Below are positions 35,335 through 44,843 of a DNA stretch of 49,596 nt, piece after piece. The DNA comes from Candidatus Aquitaenariimonas noxiae. Its GTDB lineage: Bacteria > Omnitrophota > Gorgyraeia > Aquitaenariimonadales > Aquitaenariimonadaceae. The stretch lies in contig PEWV01000018.1 in NCBI GenBank assembly GCA_002780005.1, forward strand, positions 842 to 50,437, written 5' to 3'. The notes beneath the pieces are model-generated. The model saw only the letters and a list, made by a program, of their open reading frames with translations, did no database searches and had not been told where the DNA came from. The position numbers and the translations under genes are program-made. How positions within the stretch are numbered: the stretch's first letter is position 1; each line of letters opens with the position of its first letter.

Positions 35335-36702
35335 TTATAGCATTATATCCACTGCCTCTTTGACAGTAGAGACCCCTATAACTTCTATGGGGCTTTTTCT
35401 GCTGGAATCCTTCAGGTTTATTTTAGGGACTACGGCGCGCTTAAAACCTAACCTAGCAACTTCATTGAGCCTGGTACCGAGCTGCGTAACCCCCCTCACC
35501 TCGCCTCCTAAACCTATTTCGCCTATAATAACGTCACTGGCTTGAACCGGCTTTTCTTTCAGATTCGAAATTATAGCTAAACTTATGCCTAAGTCCACAG
35601 CCGGTTCATTAACCCTTATGCCGCCGGCTACGTTGACAAAAACGTCGCAAGTCTTTAAGTTAAACCCCAGACGCTTCTCAAGAACAGCGGCAAGTAGAGA
35701 GACTCTATTATAATCCAAGCCTTGAGCTTGTCTTCTGGGGACGGTCAAGCTAGTCGGAGTGACCAGCGCCTGGATCTCTACTAAGATCGGCCTTGAACCT
35801 TCTATTGTCGGGACAACAACCGAACCTGAAACGCTTTTAGGTCTTTCATTCAAAAAAATACTCGAAGGATTGGCTATCTCAACCAAACCGTTAGTCGTCA
35901 TCTCAAAAACACCTATCTCATTGGTGGAACCGAACCTGTTCTTAAAGGCCCTCAATATCCTGAAGGATGTGTGCGACTCCCCTTCAAAGTAAAGAACTGT
36001 ATCCACCATGTGCTCCAAAAGTCTCGGCCCGGCCAAGACGCCTTCTTTTGTTACGTGGCCTATCATAAAAACGGATATATTCATTTTTTTTGCTAAAAAT
36101 ACCAGCGCTGAACCGCATTCCCGCACCTGGCTTACGCTGCCCGGCGAAGAAGATATGTCAGGCCTAAAAAGCACCTGTATGGAATCTATAATAACAGTCT
36201 GCGGCGATAGTTTTTTTATGTATTCCATTATTAACTCAATATTTGTTTCATTTACTATGTAAAGATTCGAGGATCTTGTTCCTATACGTTCGGCGCGTAA
36301 TTTAGTCTGGCTTGTAGACTCTTCGCCGCTGACATACAAAACTTTAACGCCGGAATCCGCTAAAAAATTAGAAATCTGCAGAAGTAAAGTGGATTTGCCT
36401 ATTCCGGGGCTGCCGCCTATAAGGACCGCCGATCCGCCCACCAATCCTCCACCCAATATTCTGTCGAATTCATTTATGCCCGTTTTCACGCGCGCGGCCT
36501 CTTCTGCGCCTATTTCGGATAACGGCTTCGGTTCGGAAGTCTTAATTTCATCAAATATCGGAAAAGTCTGCGAGGCCGGCCTGTCGGATTCTAGCTCTTC
36601 GGCTATAGTGTTCCACTCGTTACAATCAGGGCATTTGCCTGCCCACTTAACAGATTTATAACCGCATGTCTGGCATATAAAAATAGACTTTGTCTTGGTC
36701 AT
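35335..36702 (-). CDS. radA: DNA repair protein RadA
   Basis: 455 residues. An N-terminal zinc finger (C10, C13, C24, C27) leads to the RecA-like ATPase with GSPGIGKS (97-104) and the RadA-specific KNRFG in FKNRFGSTNEIG. A C-terminal Lon-like domain (GGIRVNEPAVDLGISLAI) follows. RadA drives branch migration in homologous recombination. Its ATG overlaps the mlaD stop by one base (TAATG), coupling it to the lipid-transport genes. Confidence 0.96.
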   Translation of the reverse strand: MTKTKSIFICQTCGYKSVKWAGKCPDCNEWNTIAEELESDRPASQTFPIFDEIKTSEPKPLSEIGAEEAARVKTGINEFDRILGGGLVGGSAVLIGGSPGIGKSTLLLQISNFLADSGVKVLYVSGEESTSQTKLRAERIGTRSSNLYIVNETNIELIMEYIKKLSPQTVIIDSIQVLFRPDISSSPGSVSQVRECGSALVFLAKKMNISVFMIGHVTKEGVLAGPRLLEHMVDTVLYFEGESHTSFRILRAFKNRFGSTNEIGVFEMTTNGLVEIANPSSIFLNERPKSVSGSVVVPTIEGSRPILVEIQALVTPTSLTVPRRQAQGLDYNRVSLLAAVLEKRLGFNLKTCDVFVNVAGGIRVNEPAVDLGISLAIISNLKEKPVQASDVIIGEIGLGGEVRGVTQLGTRLNEVARLGFKRAVVPKINLKDSSRKSPIEVIGVSTVKEAVDIML

Positions 36703-37406
36703 TATCTAAAATTAACCTTATTACTTTTCTTTTCCTGCGTCCTGCTCTGCTCTTTCGTCTGCTCTTGAAGGCCGTACTCGTTCTGTCCTCTCGGTTTATA
36801 CAAAAGTTTCCAAGGATGCGATTTCAGGTCCGCTACAAAAGCTTCTAGGTCGTTATATATCTTTTCCTCTACCAAAAGTTTGCCGAACGTCCCCTTTCCT
36901 TCTTTTAACCTGTCCATTACAACCGTCGCTGAGTCCGAGATTTTTAGCACATTTTTTGTGATAATCTCCATATTTTTTGTGATAGTCTCCATAGAAACCG
37001 GATCTTCACCTGCTATCGTGTCACCATCCTTCAGGAAATCGCCTTCTGCCTTACCGGGCGTTATCTCCAGGTACTTCTCCCCCAAAAGGCCGAGCGTATT
37101 TATCGTTGCCACGGAATCTCTTTCTACACTAACCTCTTTATTAATGCGCGCGGAAAGCATAACCTTGGTCCTTTTTTCTGCTGCGTCGTAATAAACATCT
37201 ATCTTTTCTACTTCGCCTATATCCACGCCGGCCAACCTAACCGGGGCTGTCTCTTCTATGCCGTTGACAAAAGAGAATTTTACCTTTATCGCAAAAGTTT
37301 TGTCAAACATCGGAAAATCGCCTATGGAGAAAATGATTATGAATAGAACTATAAGCGCTATGAAAATAAAAATACCCACTTTTAATTCAATCGCTCTTCC
37401 TTCCAT
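36702..37406 (-). CDS. mlaD: MlaD-like MCE-domain lipid-transport protein
   Basis: 234 residues. One N-terminal transmembrane helix (about 8 to 28) is followed by a single MCE domain (about 38 to 120; GIEETAPVRLAGVDIGEVEKIDV). A helical C-terminal region with repeated MET(I)TKNMEIITKNV follows. MCE proteins form hexameric rings that shuttle phospholipid between inner and outer membranes. A strong AAGGAG precedes the ATG. mlaE and mlaF lie directly upstream; MlaB and MlaC are not seen. Confidence 0.92.
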   Translation of the reverse strand: MEGRAIELKVGIFIFIALIVLFIIIFSIGDFPMFDKTFAIKVKFSFVNGIEETAPVRLAGVDIGEVEKIDVYYDAAEKRTKVMLSARINKEVSVERDSVATINTLGLLGEKYLEITPGKAEGDFLKDGDTIAGEDPVSMETITKNMEIITKNVLKISDSATVVMDRLKEGKGTFGKLLVEEKIYNDLEAFVADLKSHPWKLLYKPRGQNEYGLQEQTKEQSRTQEKKSNKVNFR

Positions 37407-37428
37407 TTCGTACTCCTTTTTATTTTAG

Positions 37429-38175
37429 CTAATTATTAGTAATAGGTCCGATTGACGAACCGGTAATAAACTGGTGAACTACAGGATTAGAGCTATTCTT
37501 TATTTCATCCGGCGTACCTGTAGCAATGATTTTCCCCTGGTATAACATGGCGATCCTGTCGGCAATCTTATACGCGCTTGTCATGTCATGCGTTACGGCT
37601 ATTGAAGTCACGCTCAACTTATCGTGCAGCTCTCTTATTAAATGATTTATGGCATCTCCCATTATGGGATCCACACCGGTCGTAGGTTCGTCATAGAGTA
37701 TAATCTCGGGGTCTCTGCATATAGCCCTGGCGAGGCCTACCCTTTTCCTCATGCCGCCTGATAACTCTGCCGGTTTAAGGTTTTCTATACCTTCAAGCCC
37801 TACAAGCTGTAATGCCCTTTTAACCTTTTTATAAATCTCGGCTTTATTTAAATTTGTATGTTCAAAAAGGGAAAAACCTACGTTTTCCCCGACAGACAGG
37901 GAATCAAAAAGCGCAGCGCCTTGGAAAAGCATGCCGAATTTCAATCTGAATTTTACTATATTCTTTCCTCTTAACCTGGAGATATCCTCCCTGTCTATGA
38001 ATACCTGGCCTGAATCCGGTTTCATGATACCTATTATATGCTTAAGTAAAACACTTTTCCCGACACCGCTCCTGCCGATAATGACTGTGGTTTCACCTTT
38101 GTTTATATCCAGGTTCATGCTGTCTAATACTTGATGATCCCCGAATTTTTTCGACAGATTTATAATCTCTATCAT
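37429..38175 (-). CDS. mlaF: MlaF-like ABC transporter ATPase
   Basis: 248 residues with Walker A GRSGVGKS, signature LSGGMRKRVGLARA and Walker B ILYDEPTTGVDP, and an H-loop in VTHDM. Closest in pattern to the ATPase of MCE (Mla/Tgd/Mkl) lipid importers, supported by neighbours mlaE and mlaD. It starts 11 bases after the mlaE stop. Confidence 0.94.
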   Translation of the reverse strand: MIEIINLSKKFGDHQVLDSMNLDINKGETTVIIGRSGVGKSVLLKHIIGIMKPDSGQVFIDREDISRLRGKNIVKFRLKFGMLFQGAALFDSLSVGENVGFSLFEHTNLNKAEIYKKVKRALQLVGLEGIENLKPAELSGGMRKRVGLARAICRDPEIILYDEPTTGVDPIMGDAINHLIRELHDKLSVTSIAVTHDMTSAYKIADRIAMLYQGKIIATGTPDEIKNSSNPVVHQFITGSSIGPITNN

Positions 38176-38186
38176 TTAGAACCTCT

Positions 38187-38969
38187 TTATCGGAACGCGA
38201 AGTAGAATAACGCCGTAATCAAGCAGTCGGCCGCAATGATCATTATAAAGCTTATAACTACCGAAAGTGTGGTTGCCTTGCCGACCCCTTCCGCTCCTCC
38301 CTCGGTCCTCATGCCCTCAAAGCAAGATACGGTACATATAATAATGCCGAACGTTAACGCTTTCAAAAGACCCGTAACAAGGTCTTTAAGCACTAACGGC
38401 TCATATGTCATTTTCATATACATATTATGCGCTATATGAAGTTTGTAAGTCCCTATAATATAACCGCCTATTATTCCTATCATGTCGGAATATATTGTAA
38501 GAAGCGGCAGCATAAGTACTAAAGCGATAAAACGCGGCACAATAAGATATCTTACGGGATTTGTCGCAAGCGTCTCCAGGGCATCTATCTGTTCCGTAAC
38601 TTTCATAGTCCCTATTTCGGCGGTTATAGCGGCCCCAACCCTACCGGCCACTATTAAGGCGGTAAGCACCGGACCCAATTCTCTTGTCATGGAAAGCGAA
38701 ACCAAAGACGCTATGTACATCTCGGCCGAAAGCCTCTGCATCTGATAAGCGCTCTGCAATGCAAGCACCATTCCGGTAAAGAGGCTTATCAATGAAACTA
38801 TAGGCAGGCTCTGGACGCCTATTTTATAGAGCTGGCCAAATATAGGTTTTCTCTTTATTGGAGGCACGGGCAGCCACAACAAAGTCTTGCCTAAAAGTAT
38901 AGAGGCTCCGCCCATGTAGCTAACAAGAGTTATTAACTTCTTCCCGGTATTCTCTAAGTGCGTTCTCAT
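38187..38969 (-). CDS. mlaE: MlaE-like ABC transporter permease
   Basis: 260 residues with about five transmembrane helices. Family motifs include MTRELGPVLTALIVAGRVGAAITAEIGTM and EQIDALETLATNPVRYLIVPR, characteristic of the MlaE/YrbE permeases. It forms the inner-membrane channel with MlaF and MlaD for lipid transfer to or from the outer membrane. It lies 14 bases after the TamB/AsmA-like gene. Confidence 0.94.
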   Translation of the reverse strand: MRTHLENTGKKLITLVSYMGGASILLGKTLLWLPVPPIKRKPIFGQLYKIGVQSLPIVSLISLFTGMVLALQSAYQMQRLSAEMYIASLVSLSMTRELGPVLTALIVAGRVGAAITAEIGTMKVTEQIDALETLATNPVRYLIVPRFIALVLMLPLLTIYSDMIGIIGGYIIGTYKLHIAHNMYMKMTYEPLVLKDLVTGLLKALTFGIIICTVSCFEGMRTEGGAEGVGKATTLSVVISFIMIIAADCLITALFYFAFR

Positions 38970-38983
38970 GTTTTATGCGTGTA

Positions 38984-40798
38984 TCAAAATTTTATCTTTC
39001 GTTCTACTCCAAGAAATTCTTCCTCACCCTTAAGCTGCATTTTTAGATTCTGATTGCCTTTGATTTTATATTGCAGCTCAATCTCTCCCTTATTATTGCT
39101 CTCCTGCCAATCCCTGTCGCCTTCGGCAAGCGGGGCTTTAAAACCTACTTCCACATCCTCATTTACTTTTTTCTTTAAACTAACCTGATCGCCTGCCGGT
39201 TCTCTGGTGATATCCCACCCTTCCCAAACTATTGTTTGATCATCCGTTTTCACAACCATATCCTCGAATATATTCCGCTTGCCTAATTTCCTTAAATCAA
39301 GCTCTCCGCCTAAAAGCAGATAGCCGGTTTCTTTATATATACGGGAATCGCCTATAGTTATCATGGGCCCTTTGCCGAGTAAATGTATTACAGCGTTTTC
39401 GTAATATATATCGCCTATCTTTCCGACTCTAGCCGTTATATGTCCTTTTGAAGTAGGGTTAGCCAAAGGGCCTTCTACCTCAAGCTTCCCATTGACCGTA
39501 CCGCTTATCACGCTCGCAATATTCTCCCCTATATAACTTACAAGCTCGTCTAATTTTGTCCCATCCAAAAGCGCCACAAGCTCAATATTGTGAGGCTCTA
39601 TCAATTCTATTTTACCAACAAGCCTGAAACTCTTCCCCCATTTAAGGCCTAAAATCTCGAAGACCTTCTTTCTTAAGGCGAATTGCAGCGAGAGTTCTTT
39701 GCACGGCTTGTAATTAATGATTGTTTTTTCGGTATTTATAACTCCCGTAAGTATGGGTATTTTTGTCTTGCTATTGTCAAGTTCCGCATTCATGGTTATA
39801 TTCGTTGCTATATCCAATCCTCCCATATGCCAGTGTTTTAATTCGGTATATAACGAAAGTTTCGGCCAGGAAGAAAAGACACCCCCCAATACGATCTCTC
39901 CAGATTCCCCCCACTGAGATAGTATCTTAAATTGGAATTCCTTCTTGCTCAGATCGATTTTGCCTTCTTCTATTTTAACGGCATCGCCTAATGCAATATC
40001 CCGCAAATTAAAATTTCCGTTATTAAACTCGCATGAGCCTGAAAAATTCGTCTCAATTCCGCTTGCCGTCTTAAAGTTCCCTTTCGCCGATAAGCGATTA
40101 AAAGGTCCGGAGATATGCGTTATTACTTCAGCGTAGCTATTTTCTAATTTCATGTTCACGTCAAAAACAGGCGAATCGGAATATAGACTCTTCGCCTCGC
40201 CGGTTATCTCCAGCGGAACCCCATAAACGTTCAAAGCGGCATTTTTTAAATTGACGCTATCGTCCAAAAGCGTGCCACTCACCCGGGCACCGGTTATAAA
40301 GGGTTCTTTCGCTTCATATTGGATTACGGAACCGTCTATAATATCAAAGAGCATGCGTTTCATCTCTTGCGCTGCGATAATGCTTTTGTCAATGAATGAG
40401 CTATCTTTATAAACCTCTCCCGGCAAAATGTAAAACTTGGGTGAAATAAGCGCAACCTTGAAAATCTCTTTTTTTCTATTAAAAACCAGGTCGACAAGGC
40501 TGTAATTTATACGCACTTCTTTTGATTCAAAAAGCTTATATTTTTCATCGCTTGAGGCATATATCGCTATATCAGAGAAGACAATTGGGTAAAAGACCCC
40601 TCCTTTGATATCTCCGATATATACCTTACCGCTGAAAGTCTGCGATAATGACTTTTCAAAAAATATCTTAAAGTCCCTCAGCAAAAGCTCTCCTCTCCAG
40701 CTTACATATATATATAAACCAACAGCGCATACTAAAAAAAGGAGACTTATTATTGCTAAAAAACGTCTACGTTGGCTTTGAAATCTTCTCTTCCTCAT
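38984..40798 (-). CDS. TamB/AsmA-like envelope protein
   Basis: 604 residues. A basic N-terminus (MRKRRFQSQRRR) and one transmembrane helix (about 13 to 33) precede a long beta-rich extracytoplasmic region without Cys-rich or enzymatic motifs. The opening (KVYIGDIKGGVFYPIVFSDI) and late features (NPTSKGHITARVGKIGDIYYENA, a final ELQYKIKGNQNLKMQLKGEEE) resemble AsmA/TamB-type bridge proteins that carry phospholipid across the periplasm. It is much shorter than E. coli TamB. Overlap of 32 bp with clpC and position before mlaE-F-D support a lipid-transport role, which is inferred. No convincing alternative start. Confidence 0.68.
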   Translation of the reverse strand: MRKRRFQSQRRRFLAIISLLFLVCAVGLYIYVSWRGELLLRDFKIFFEKSLSQTFSGKVYIGDIKGGVFYPIVFSDIAIYASSDEKYKLFESKEVRINYSLVDLVFNRKKEIFKVALISPKFYILPGEVYKDSSFIDKSIIAAQEMKRMLFDIIDGSVIQYEAKEPFITGARVSGTLLDDSVNLKNAALNVYGVPLEITGEAKSLYSDSPVFDVNMKLENSYAEVITHISGPFNRLSAKGNFKTASGIETNFSGSCEFNNGNFNLRDIALGDAVKIEEGKIDLSKKEFQFKILSQWGESGEIVLGGVFSSWPKLSLYTELKHWHMGGLDIATNITMNAELDNSKTKIPILTGVINTEKTIINYKPCKELSLQFALRKKVFEILGLKWGKSFRLVGKIELIEPHNIELVALLDGTKLDELVSYIGENIASVISGTVNGKLEVEGPLANPTSKGHITARVGKIGDIYYENAVIHLLGKGPMITIGDSRIYKETGYLLLGGELDLRKLGKRNIFEDMVVKTDDQTIVWEGWDITREPAGDQVSLKKKVNEDVEVGFKAPLAEGDRDWQESNNKGEIELQYKIKGNQNLKMQLKGEEEFLGVERKIKF

Positions 40799-43220
40799 AA
40801 CTTGTCGTAAAATTCAGGTGGTCTACTTGAGCGACGACCTTGCAGTGGCTTCCTTTCTTAAATTTTCCGGATATTATCTCTTCGGCTAGTGGATCCTCTA
40901 AAAAACGCTGTATTATACGCTTTAGGGGCCTCGCGCCGAATACCGGGTCAAAACCCCTCTCTATAAGGAATCCCTTTGCGGAACTGTCAAGTTCTAGTTT
41001 TACATCCTGCTCTGCTAAGCGTTTTTCAACATCTCCTATTTCGATATCTATTATCTTGTAGAGCTCGTTTTTGGTAAGGCGTTTGAATATTATTATGTCA
41101 TCCACCCTATTGAGGAACTCGGGCTTAAAAGTCTTCTTAACCTCGTCTAGCAGCCTCTTTTTCATATCGTCATAGTCCGCATCATCGCTATCCGCTTTAA
41201 AGCCTATCGAGCCGTGTTTCTTAAGCATCTCCGCTCCTATATTCGAAGTCATAATAAGGATAACATTCTTGAAATCTACTTTTCTTCCGAAAGAATCGGT
41301 AAGCCTGCCCTCTTCTAAGACTTGAAGCAGTATATTAAATACATCGGGGTGCGCCTTCTCAAGTTCATCCAACAGCACGACGGAATACGGCTTCCTCCTA
41401 ACTCGTTCCGTAAGCTGACCTCCCTCTTCATAACCCACATATCCCGGAGGCGCGCCGACAAGTCTCGAGACATTAAATTTTTCCATATATTCTGACATAT
41501 CAATCTGTATCATTGCGTTCTCGTCTCCGAATATGTACTCTGCCAGCGCCTTGCCCAAAAGCGTTTTTCCTACGCCTGTCGGGCCAAGGAACACAAAAGA
41601 ACCTATCGGCCTCTTCGGGTCTTTTATTCCGGCCCTGGAGCGTCTTACCGCGCGCGCGATAGCGCTTATGGCCTCTTCCTGACCGATTACGCGATTGTGC
41701 AGTCCTTCCTCTATTTTCAAAAACTTTTCGCTCTCTTTTTCTTCTAATCTTATAAGAGGAATGCCTGTCCATTTAGAAACGATAGTGGAAATATCCTCAG
41801 CCGTAACTTCTATATTCTTAGACCTCTTCGTCTCTTTCCATGCCTGTTTAACCTTTTCCAGTTCCTCTTTAGTCCTTCTTTCAAGGTCTCTATATTTAGC
41901 AGCTTTCTCAAAATCCTGGTCTTTTACTGACGCGCCTTTTTCTCTCGTTGCCTCTTCTAATTTCTCTTCTATCTTTTTAACCTCTTCCGGCGCGACCATG
42001 ACAGAAAGCCTTGCCCTGGAGCCGGCTTCATCCATTAAATCTATAGCCTTATCCGGCAGGAACCTCCCCGTTATGTACCTATCCGATAATTTCGCTGCCG
42101 CTTCCAAGGCCTCATCCGAAAATTTAACCCCATGATGGACCTCGTACTTATCTCTAAGGCCTTTAAGTATTTCTATAGTTTCTTTCACAGAAGGCGGTTC
42201 TACCATGATTGTCTGGAAACGCCTTTCGAGGGCTGCATCTTTCTCGATATGTTTTCTATACTCATCAAGTGTTGTCGCGCCTATGCACTGTATCTCGCCT
42301 CTGGATAATGCCGGCTTAAGAATATTAGAAGCGTCTATGGCGCCCTCTGCGCCGCCTGCCCCGACCAATGTGTGCAATTCATCTATAAACACTATCACGT
42401 CTTCCGAGTGTTTTATTTCGTCCATGACAGCCTTTATTCTCTCTTCGAACTGGCCTCTATATTTTGTACCTGCAACCATCAGCGCCAGGTCCAATATGAC
42501 GATGCGCTTTTTCAAAAGAATTTCAGGGACGTCGGAAGCGATTATCTGCTGCGCAATGCCCTCTACAATCGCTGTCTTCCCGACTCCGGCCTCTCCCAAA
42601 AGCACGGGATTATTTTTCGTGCGCCTGCCTAATATCTGTATTACTCTCTCTATTTCGTTAGCCCTGCCTATAACCGGATCGAGCTTATTCTGCTTTGCGA
42701 GCTTGGTCAAATCCCTGCCAAAGGCATCCAAGGCAGGAGTTTTGCCTTTGGTAGTCTTCGGACCGACGCCAAAACCCGGTATAGCTGAACCGAGGATCTG
42801 CATAACTTCTGACCGTACTCTTTCCAGATCTAGCCCTAAGTTCATTAATACCTGCGCACCGACGCCTTCGCCTTCTCTTAAGAGCCCCAGCAGGAGGTGC
42901 TCTGTTCCGATATAATTATGATTCAGCGCCCTGGCCTCATCCATGGATAGTTCTATTACCTTCTTTGCTTTAGGGGTAAACGGGATATCGCCGGATACTA
43001 CGGTACTTGGCCCGGGCTGCACTAATTTTTCTACCTCAAGCCTGATCTTATCCAGGTCTAACCCCAAGCTGGCCAATACCGCTGCCGCCACACCTTCGCC
43101 TTCCCTCACCAACCCGAGAAGTATATGCTCGGTTCCTATGTAATCATGGTTAAAACGTTTGGCTTCTTCCTTTGCCAAAAGAATAACCTTTCTTGCCCGT
43201 TCCGTAAATCTATTGAACAT
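40767..43220 (-). CDS. clpC: ClpC ATP-dependent chaperone/unfoldase
   Basis: 817 residues. Two N-terminal Clp repeats (HDYIGTEHILLGL and HNYIGTEHLLLGL) precede AAA+ module 1 with Walker A GEAGVGKT (209-216). A middle region with a UVR motif (about 430 to 450; FEKAAKYRDLE) marks ClpC, and module 2 has GPTGVGKT near 546. ClpC feeds substrates to ClpP; in Bacillus it recognises arginine-phosphorylated proteins made by McsB. mcsA and mcsB lie directly upstream. clpP and the repressor ctsR are not in the window. Confidence 0.96.
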   Translation of the reverse strand: MFNRFTERARKVILLAKEEAKRFNHDYIGTEHILLGLVREGEGVAAAVLASLGLDLDKIRLEVEKLVQPGPSTVVSGDIPFTPKAKKVIELSMDEARALNHNYIGTEHLLLGLLREGEGVGAQVLMNLGLDLERVRSEVMQILGSAIPGFGVGPKTTKGKTPALDAFGRDLTKLAKQNKLDPVIGRANEIERVIQILGRRTKNNPVLLGEAGVGKTAIVEGIAQQIIASDVPEILLKKRIVILDLALMVAGTKYRGQFEERIKAVMDEIKHSEDVIVFIDELHTLVGAGGAEGAIDASNILKPALSRGEIQCIGATTLDEYRKHIEKDAALERRFQTIMVEPPSVKETIEILKGLRDKYEVHHGVKFSDEALEAAAKLSDRYITGRFLPDKAIDLMDEAGSRARLSVMVAPEEVKKIEEKLEEATREKGASVKDQDFEKAAKYRDLERRTKEELEKVKQAWKETKRSKNIEVTAEDISTIVSKWTGIPLIRLEEKESEKFLKIEEGLHNRVIGQEEAISAIARAVRRSRAGIKDPKRPIGSFVFLGPTGVGKTLLGKALAEYIFGDENAMIQIDMSEYMEKFNVSRLVGAPPGYVGYEEGGQLTERVRRKPYSVVLLDELEKAHPDVFNILLQVLEEGRLTDSFGRKVDFKNVILIMTSNIGAEMLKKHGSIGFKADSDDADYDDMKKRLLDEVKKTFKPEFLNRVDDIIIFKRLTKNELYKIIDIEIGDVEKRLAEQDVKLELDSSAKGFLIERGFDPVFGARPLKRIIQRFLEDPLAEEIISGKFKKGSHCKVVAQVDHLNFTTSYEEEKISKPT

Positions 43221-43239
43221 TTTATATACCTCCTATAAG

Positions 43240-44289
43240 TTATTTTTTCAGTCTTTCCCTAATCAATCTGGCACGCACCACATCTCTTTCGTTAGACGGA
43301 GACGCCTTTCCCTCGAATTTCTGCAAGTGCGCGGGTTGAGTCAAAATAAAAAGGCTATTAATGCTTTTTATATCTATATCTTTTATTACTCCCAGATCCA
43401 CGCCTAATCGAACTATAGAAAGTAATCTCATAGTTTCGTCGCTTGTTATCATATGAGCGCTCTTAAGGGTGCCGTAAGCCCTCCAAGTCTTGTCAGAAAG
43501 CGTATCTTTGTCCTGAGTCATGAGCACATGCCTGGCATTGGCCTCGCGCGCAATAACCTGGTTTATAATACTCTCAATGTTTCCTATTATATCTTCTTCC
43601 GCCCTCCCTAAAGTTACTTGATTCGATATCTGGAAAAAATTTCCGGCGGCCTCTGTACCTTCGCCGTATAATCCTCGTATCGCCAAACTCAATTTGGCGA
43701 CAGTCTCAAGCACCTTTCCTACCTGTTTTGTCAAAACTAAGGCCGGAAGATGCAGCATTACGGACGCCCTCATGGCTGTACCGGTATTAGTGGGGCACGC
43801 TGTGAGGTATCCCCATTTGCTTGAATAAGCGTATTCTAATTTTTTGTTGATCTTGCCGTCGATTTTATTGATTATGCGCCAGGCCTCTGTCAGATTAAAA
43901 CCTGATTTTAAAACCTGAATGCGCAGATGATCCTCCTCATTTATCATGATGCTTATTATTTCGCTATTATCTACGACAAGTGCTTTGTATTCAGGATTTC
44001 TTGCGTGCTCCAAACTCATCAAATGCCTCTCTACTAAAAACTGCCTGTCTATCTCGCTAAGTTCTGCCATATCAAAGAATGTGTAATCCTTTAAAAATCC
44101 TGCGCTTTCCATAGCCTTTTTGATCATACTCAGAGCGTCTTTTTTTTGGTCCTTTGTAGCCCAATCGGAAAACGGCGCCTTTACAAGATTTCTAGCGAAT
44201 CTTATGCGGCTCGAAATAACTATATCCGACTTGGGGCCGCTGCCCTTAAGCCACTCACTTGTCTGATTTAAGAGATCGTTTAATTTCAT
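43240..44289 (-). CDS. mcsB: Protein-arginine kinase McsB
   Basis: 349 residues of the phosphagen-kinase fold. SSRIRFARN (about 26 to 34), NEEDH (117-121), CPTNTGTAMR with Cys165, and a C-terminal RDVVRA (335-340) are all present. The last matches the RDxxRA phosphoarginine allosteric site of Bacillus McsB. The enzyme marks proteins with phosphoarginine for ClpCP degradation. It overlaps mcsA by four bases. All active-site landmarks are intact, so it should be functional. Confidence 0.95.
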   Translation of the reverse strand: MKLNDLLNQTSEWLKGSGPKSDIVISSRIRFARNLVKAPFSDWATKDQKKDALSMIKKAMESAGFLKDYTFFDMAELSEIDRQFLVERHLMSLEHARNPEYKALVVDNSEIISIMINEEDHLRIQVLKSGFNLTEAWRIINKIDGKINKKLEYAYSSKWGYLTACPTNTGTAMRASVMLHLPALVLTKQVGKVLETVAKLSLAIRGLYGEGTEAAGNFFQISNQVTLGRAEEDIIGNIESIINQVIAREANARHVLMTQDKDTLSDKTWRAYGTLKSAHMITSDETMRLLSIVRLGVDLGVIKDIDIKSINSLFILTQPAHLQKFEGKASPSNERDVVRARLIRERLKK

Positions 44290-44816
44290 TTTTCCTTCTT
44301 CTCCTTATCCTTCTTCTCGTCCTTCTTCTCCAACTCCCTTATCTCGTCCCTAATTTTTGCGGCCTCTTCAAATTCCTCTGTATCTATGGCTCTCTTCAGT
44401 TTCGCCTTCATCTCTTGCAATTTAGAAACCGGCTCAGTGACAACTTTGGTTTGTTTCATAGACGGCGTTTTCCCTACATGTTGATCCGAGCCATGTATCC
44501 TTTTTAAAAGCGGCTCGAGTTTCGATTGAAATGCGGTATAGCATTCACTGCAGCCAAGCCTGCCCGTTCTTCTAAAATCAGAGTATGTAAGTCCACAATT
44601 GGAACATTTTATTTTAACTGCCTTCTTTGGCAATTCCGCCACGTCCCCGAAATCACCAAGGCCGGCCAATAGCTCTCCTAAGCCAAAGTGCTCTTCCATT
44701 TTTGCGCTTTTCTCTCTTGCGCATGTTTCGCACAGATTTAGCTTTGTCACCTTGTCATTAACGATCTCGGTAAGATGGACCGTTGCCTCATTCTTGCCGC
44801 ATACGTCGCATAACAT
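44286..44816 (-). CDS. mcsA: McsA, zinc-binding activator of McsB
   Basis: 176 residues. Two zinc-binding groups are visible: C3/C6 with C29/C32, and C71/C74 with C89/C92. A UVR domain follows (about 135 to 163), then a lysine/glutamate repeat tail. McsA activates the McsB kinase and ties it to ClpC. A strong AAGGGAG precedes the ATG, 27 bp after ilvE. Confidence 0.94.
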   Translation of the reverse strand: MLCDVCGKNEATVHLTEIVNDKVTKLNLCETCAREKSAKMEEHFGLGELLAGLGDFGDVAELPKKAVKIKCSNCGLTYSDFRRTGRLGCSECYTAFQSKLEPLLKRIHGSDQHVGKTPSMKQTKVVTEPVSKLQEMKAKLKRAIDTEEFEEAAKIRDEIRELEKKDEKKDKEKKEK

Positions 44817-44843
44817 ATTCGTTCTCCCTTTTTAGTTTTACCC

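Noticed and set aside
41315-41772. Minus-strand frames inside clpC in other phases
   Set aside because: Shadows of the strongly conserved clpC frame.
44286-44340. Simple-sequence tract at the end of mcsA
   Set aside because: It encodes a Lys/Glu tail common in such proteins; codon-level variation argues against a microsatellite switch.
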